From positions 1 through 6,908 of the forward strand of contig CALFNW010000139.1 in assembly GCA_937902275.1 (NCBI GenBank): DNA of 6,908 nucleotides, given 5' to 3'. The notes beneath the pieces were generated by a model. The model was given only the letters and a program-made list of their open reading frames with translations, was not told the DNA's origin and made no database searches. Source of the DNA: UBA4717 sp002404395 (GTDB taxonomy: Bacteria > Bacillota > Clostridia > Oscillospirales > CAG-272). Every line of letters begins with the position of its first letter. Position 1 is the stretch's first letter. A program made the translations under genes and the position numbers. Below are positions 5,629 through 6,908 of the stretch, in pieces.

Positions 5629-6618
5629 TTATTTTCGCTTTGATAGGTAGCGGGCAAGCGCTTCGCGCATTTCGGCAGCCTTTTCTTCGGGGGCGGTAGG
5701 ATTGCAATGCGCCCATACGCCGGTTTCGCTCGATGCCTGGAACTGCTGCTTGTTGCGATCGCGGAGCGGCGGATAATACTCAATGTGGAAATGAGTATAC
5801 TTGTCCGCGTCCTTGTATTTTTCGTCGGTAAGGTTTACGGGTGCGTTGTGCATACACATCATATACGGGAAGTTGAAATCAAATATATTATCGTACATAC
5901 CGACTACATTGCGTATCATAAGTCCGAGATTCATGCGCTCGCTTTCGTTGAAATCGGTGATATACTGTTTGTGTTTCTTTGCACTGATGTACACTCCGTA
6001 TGCGTAGTCGGCAAAGAAAGGAATATATGCGATAAAATCTTCGTTTTCGCATATAACGCGCTTTGAAAAGTCTTTTTCTTCGCGGTTCATGCGGCAGAAT
6101 ATACATTCGCAGTGCTCATTATAGTGCTCAAGACCTGCGTCAAGCTCAAGCTCCATCTTCTTCGGCAATACCGAATATCCGTACATCTGACCGTGAGGAT
6201 GGGGCATGGTTACACCGACGACATCACCGCGGTTTTCAAATATAAATATGTACTTGATCTTTTCGTCTGCTCTCATAGCATCAAAACGCTCGCACCACAG
6301 ATTAACAAGCTTGCTCATATGCTCGTCCGAAAGATCGCGGATATTTCCGTTGTGTTCGGGTGAGAAGAGGATCACTTCGCATTTGCCGTGCGAGGGAAGC
6401 ACCTTGTAAAAATCGGTTGCCACATCATCGGGCTTCGGCGGGTTTTGGGAAAGTGCAGGGAAGTCATTGTCATATTTATAGACGTCGTAGTGATCCGGCA
6501 CCTTTCCCGAGCCGGGGCAAAACGGGCACCAATCCTTAGGCATCTGAGGACGGTTCTGACGGTTTGACGCAATCATTACCCAATCTTTTATCATGGGATT
6601 CCAACGAAGTTCTGCCAT
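5629..6618 (-). CDS. galT: Galactose-1-phosphate uridylyltransferase
   Basis: GalT exchanges UMP between UDP-glucose and galactose 1-phosphate in the Leloir pathway, in the cytoplasm. The 329-residue product is a class I (HIT-superfamily) enzyme, slightly shorter than the E. coli protein. It shows the zinc-type CPFC pair (C31, C34), SPEHN with H89 at the third zinc-ligand position, and the active-site HPHGQ (H140, nucleophile H142, Q144). The second half contains CIFC and ends with the family signature FHIEYYPPLR. It starts at an ATG with AAAGGA 8 nt upstream and is preceded by a consensus promoter. It is the first gene of a likely two-gene unit with the deacetylase-like gene. No galK or galE is visible in the window. 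Substrate range could include related hexose 1-phosphates. Confidence 0.95.
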   Translation of the reverse strand: MAELRWNPMIKDWVMIASNRQNRPQMPKDWCPFCPGSGKVPDHYDVYKYDNDFPALSQNPPKPDDVATDFYKVLPSHGKCEVILFSPEHNGNIRDLSDEHMSKLVNLWCERFDAMRADEKIKYIFIFENRGDVVGVTMPHPHGQMYGYSVLPKKMELELDAGLEHYNEHCECIFCRMNREEKDFSKRVICENEDFIAYIPFFADYAYGVYISAKKHKQYITDFNESERMNLGLMIRNVVGMYDNIFDFNFPYMMCMHNAPVNLTDEKYKDADKYTHFHIEYYPPLRDRNKQQFQASSETGVWAHCNPTAPEEKAAEMREALARYLSKRK

Positions 6619-6703
6619 GGTTTGTTTCCTTTCAAATACAATTTACCAATTTATGGAAATGTTTTGTTCAAAAAGCAGATAACGGCTCTTTGATTCCTCG
6701 CTT

Positions 6704-6732
6704 ATTATATCACAGTATTTTTGGCTTTTCAA
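6704..6732 (-). promoter_or_regulatory. Sigma-A promoter of galT
   Basis: The minus strand carries TTGAAA (6732-6727), a 17-bp spacer, and TATAAT (6709-6704), with TGA before the -10. Only one base departs from the full consensus. Transcription should start near 6697, giving a leader of about 79 nt. No clear operator or riboswitch fold is seen in the leader. Confidence 0.8.
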
Positions 6733-6744
6733 TAAAATCATCAA

Positions 6745-6781
6745 AAAAATCGGCATGATTTCAAAAAATCAGCCGATTTTT
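6745..6781. terminator. Hairpin terminator upstream of the galT promoter
   Basis: The outer arms AAAAATCGGC (6745-6754) and GCCGATTTTT (6772-6781), together with the inner arms TGATTT (6756-6761) and AAATCA (6766-6771), form a stem of 16 pairs with one bulged base and a CAAA loop. The minus-strand stem runs into seven T residues, so it would end transcription of a minus-strand gene lying to the right. It can also act on the plus strand. It ends 13 bp before the galT -35 element and isolates that promoter. Confidence 0.75.
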
Positions 6782-6846
6782 CAAGCCTTGGCGGCAAAAT
6801 CCTTAAAAAGGACGGTAAGCGGTGTCTGATAATTCAGCTTTCGCTT
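6781..6846 (-). pseudogene. Possible eroded C-terminal tail of a transposase
   Basis: A minus-strand frame reads KLNYQTPLTVLFKDFAAKA and stops with TGA exactly at the base of the terminator hairpin. The L-N-Y-x-T-P pattern followed by a hydrophobic stretch resembles the C-terminal ends of DDE transposases of the IS30 or IS3 type. Two stop codons (TAA at 6849-6847 and further upstream) interrupt this frame, so no intact gene remains. The similarity is from memory of the motif and is short; the frame could be chance. The match of stop codon and terminator is the main support. Confidence 0.3.
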
Positions 6847-6857
6847 TTAAGCGGTGT
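6816..6857. repeat. Direct repeat TAAGCGGTGT, 32 bp apart
   Basis: TAAGCGGTGT occurs at 6816-6825 and again at 6848-6857. The 32-bp offset is close to three helical turns, so both copies face the same side of the DNA. It lies upstream of a likely plus-strand gene and could be an operator pair, or a small duplication. Confidence 0.5.
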
Positions 6858-6901
6858 AGGTTTACAATAGATATGTTACAGAGAATAAAAAAAGAGTGAC
6901 G

Positions 6902-6908
6902 AAAGGAG
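6902..6908 (+). promoter_or_regulatory. Shine-Dalgarno of a plus-strand gene beyond the right edge
   Basis: AAAGGAG at the end of the window is a near-perfect ribosome binding site, so a plus-strand start codon is expected within about 10 nt beyond the edge. That gene would be divergent from galT. A possible -10 TACAAT lies at 6863-6868, but the -35 is weak. The rest of 6847-6901 contains no gene that I can support. Confidence 0.45.

Noticed and set aside
6782..6800. Fourth copy of the hairpin leader on the plus strand (AAGCC TTGGCGGCA)
   Set aside because: Stem would be only about 3 bp, the TTGR start is missing, and no ATG follows at 12-13 nt.
1..6908. tRNA, rRNA, CRISPR array or complete insertion sequence
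   Set aside because: No cloverleaf, rRNA core, regularly spaced repeats or intact transposase with terminal inverted repeats was found.

Overview
The window looks like a chromosomal segment of a low-to-mid GC Clostridia bacterium, probably of the gut Ruminococcaceae/Oscillospiraceae type. This placement is inferred from protein character, sigma-A-like promoters, Gram-positive Shine-Dalgarno sequences, Soj/Spo0J-type ParA and ParB, and canonical firmicute parS sites; no taxonomic search was possible. All seven complete genes lie on the minus strand, so transcription runs from high to low coordinates.

Right to left: positions 6733-6908 hold a possible plus-strand leader ending in a strong Shine-Dalgarno, a possible eroded transposase tail, and a bulged terminator hairpin. 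A consensus promoter (6704-6732) drives galT (UTP-hexose-1-phosphate/UDP-glucose uridylyltransferase) and then a CE4-type polysaccharide deacetylase-like protein. A strong bidirectional terminator (4672-4726) closes that unit.

The second block is a chromosome-partitioning cluster: a divergent ParB-like/Noc-like protein, two parS sites directly after its stop codon, a perfect consensus promoter, parA (TTG start), parB, then serS and a two-span membrane protein of unknown function. A further gene begins at the left edge. ParB presumably loads at the tandem parS and interacts with ParA to segregate the origin region. The third ParB-like protein has lost the usual CTP-binding and parS-reading residues, so it probably works differently.

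The most unusual feature is a short hairpin found three times, each time just upstream of a minus-strand start codon: before the left-edge gene, before parB, and before the deacetylase. Each has a 6-bp stem with a 3-nt loop preceded by TTGR, and each stem ends 12-13 nt before an ATG. The stem shows compensatory changes between copies (G-C, C-G, U-G at the same pair), which points to a conserved RNA structure. These starts lack an ordinary GGAGG-type Shine-Dalgarno, whereas serS, the membrane protein, parA, the Noc-like gene and galT have one. A second window-wide pattern is a shared extended -10 element, TGATATAAT or one mismatch from it, before four of the genes.
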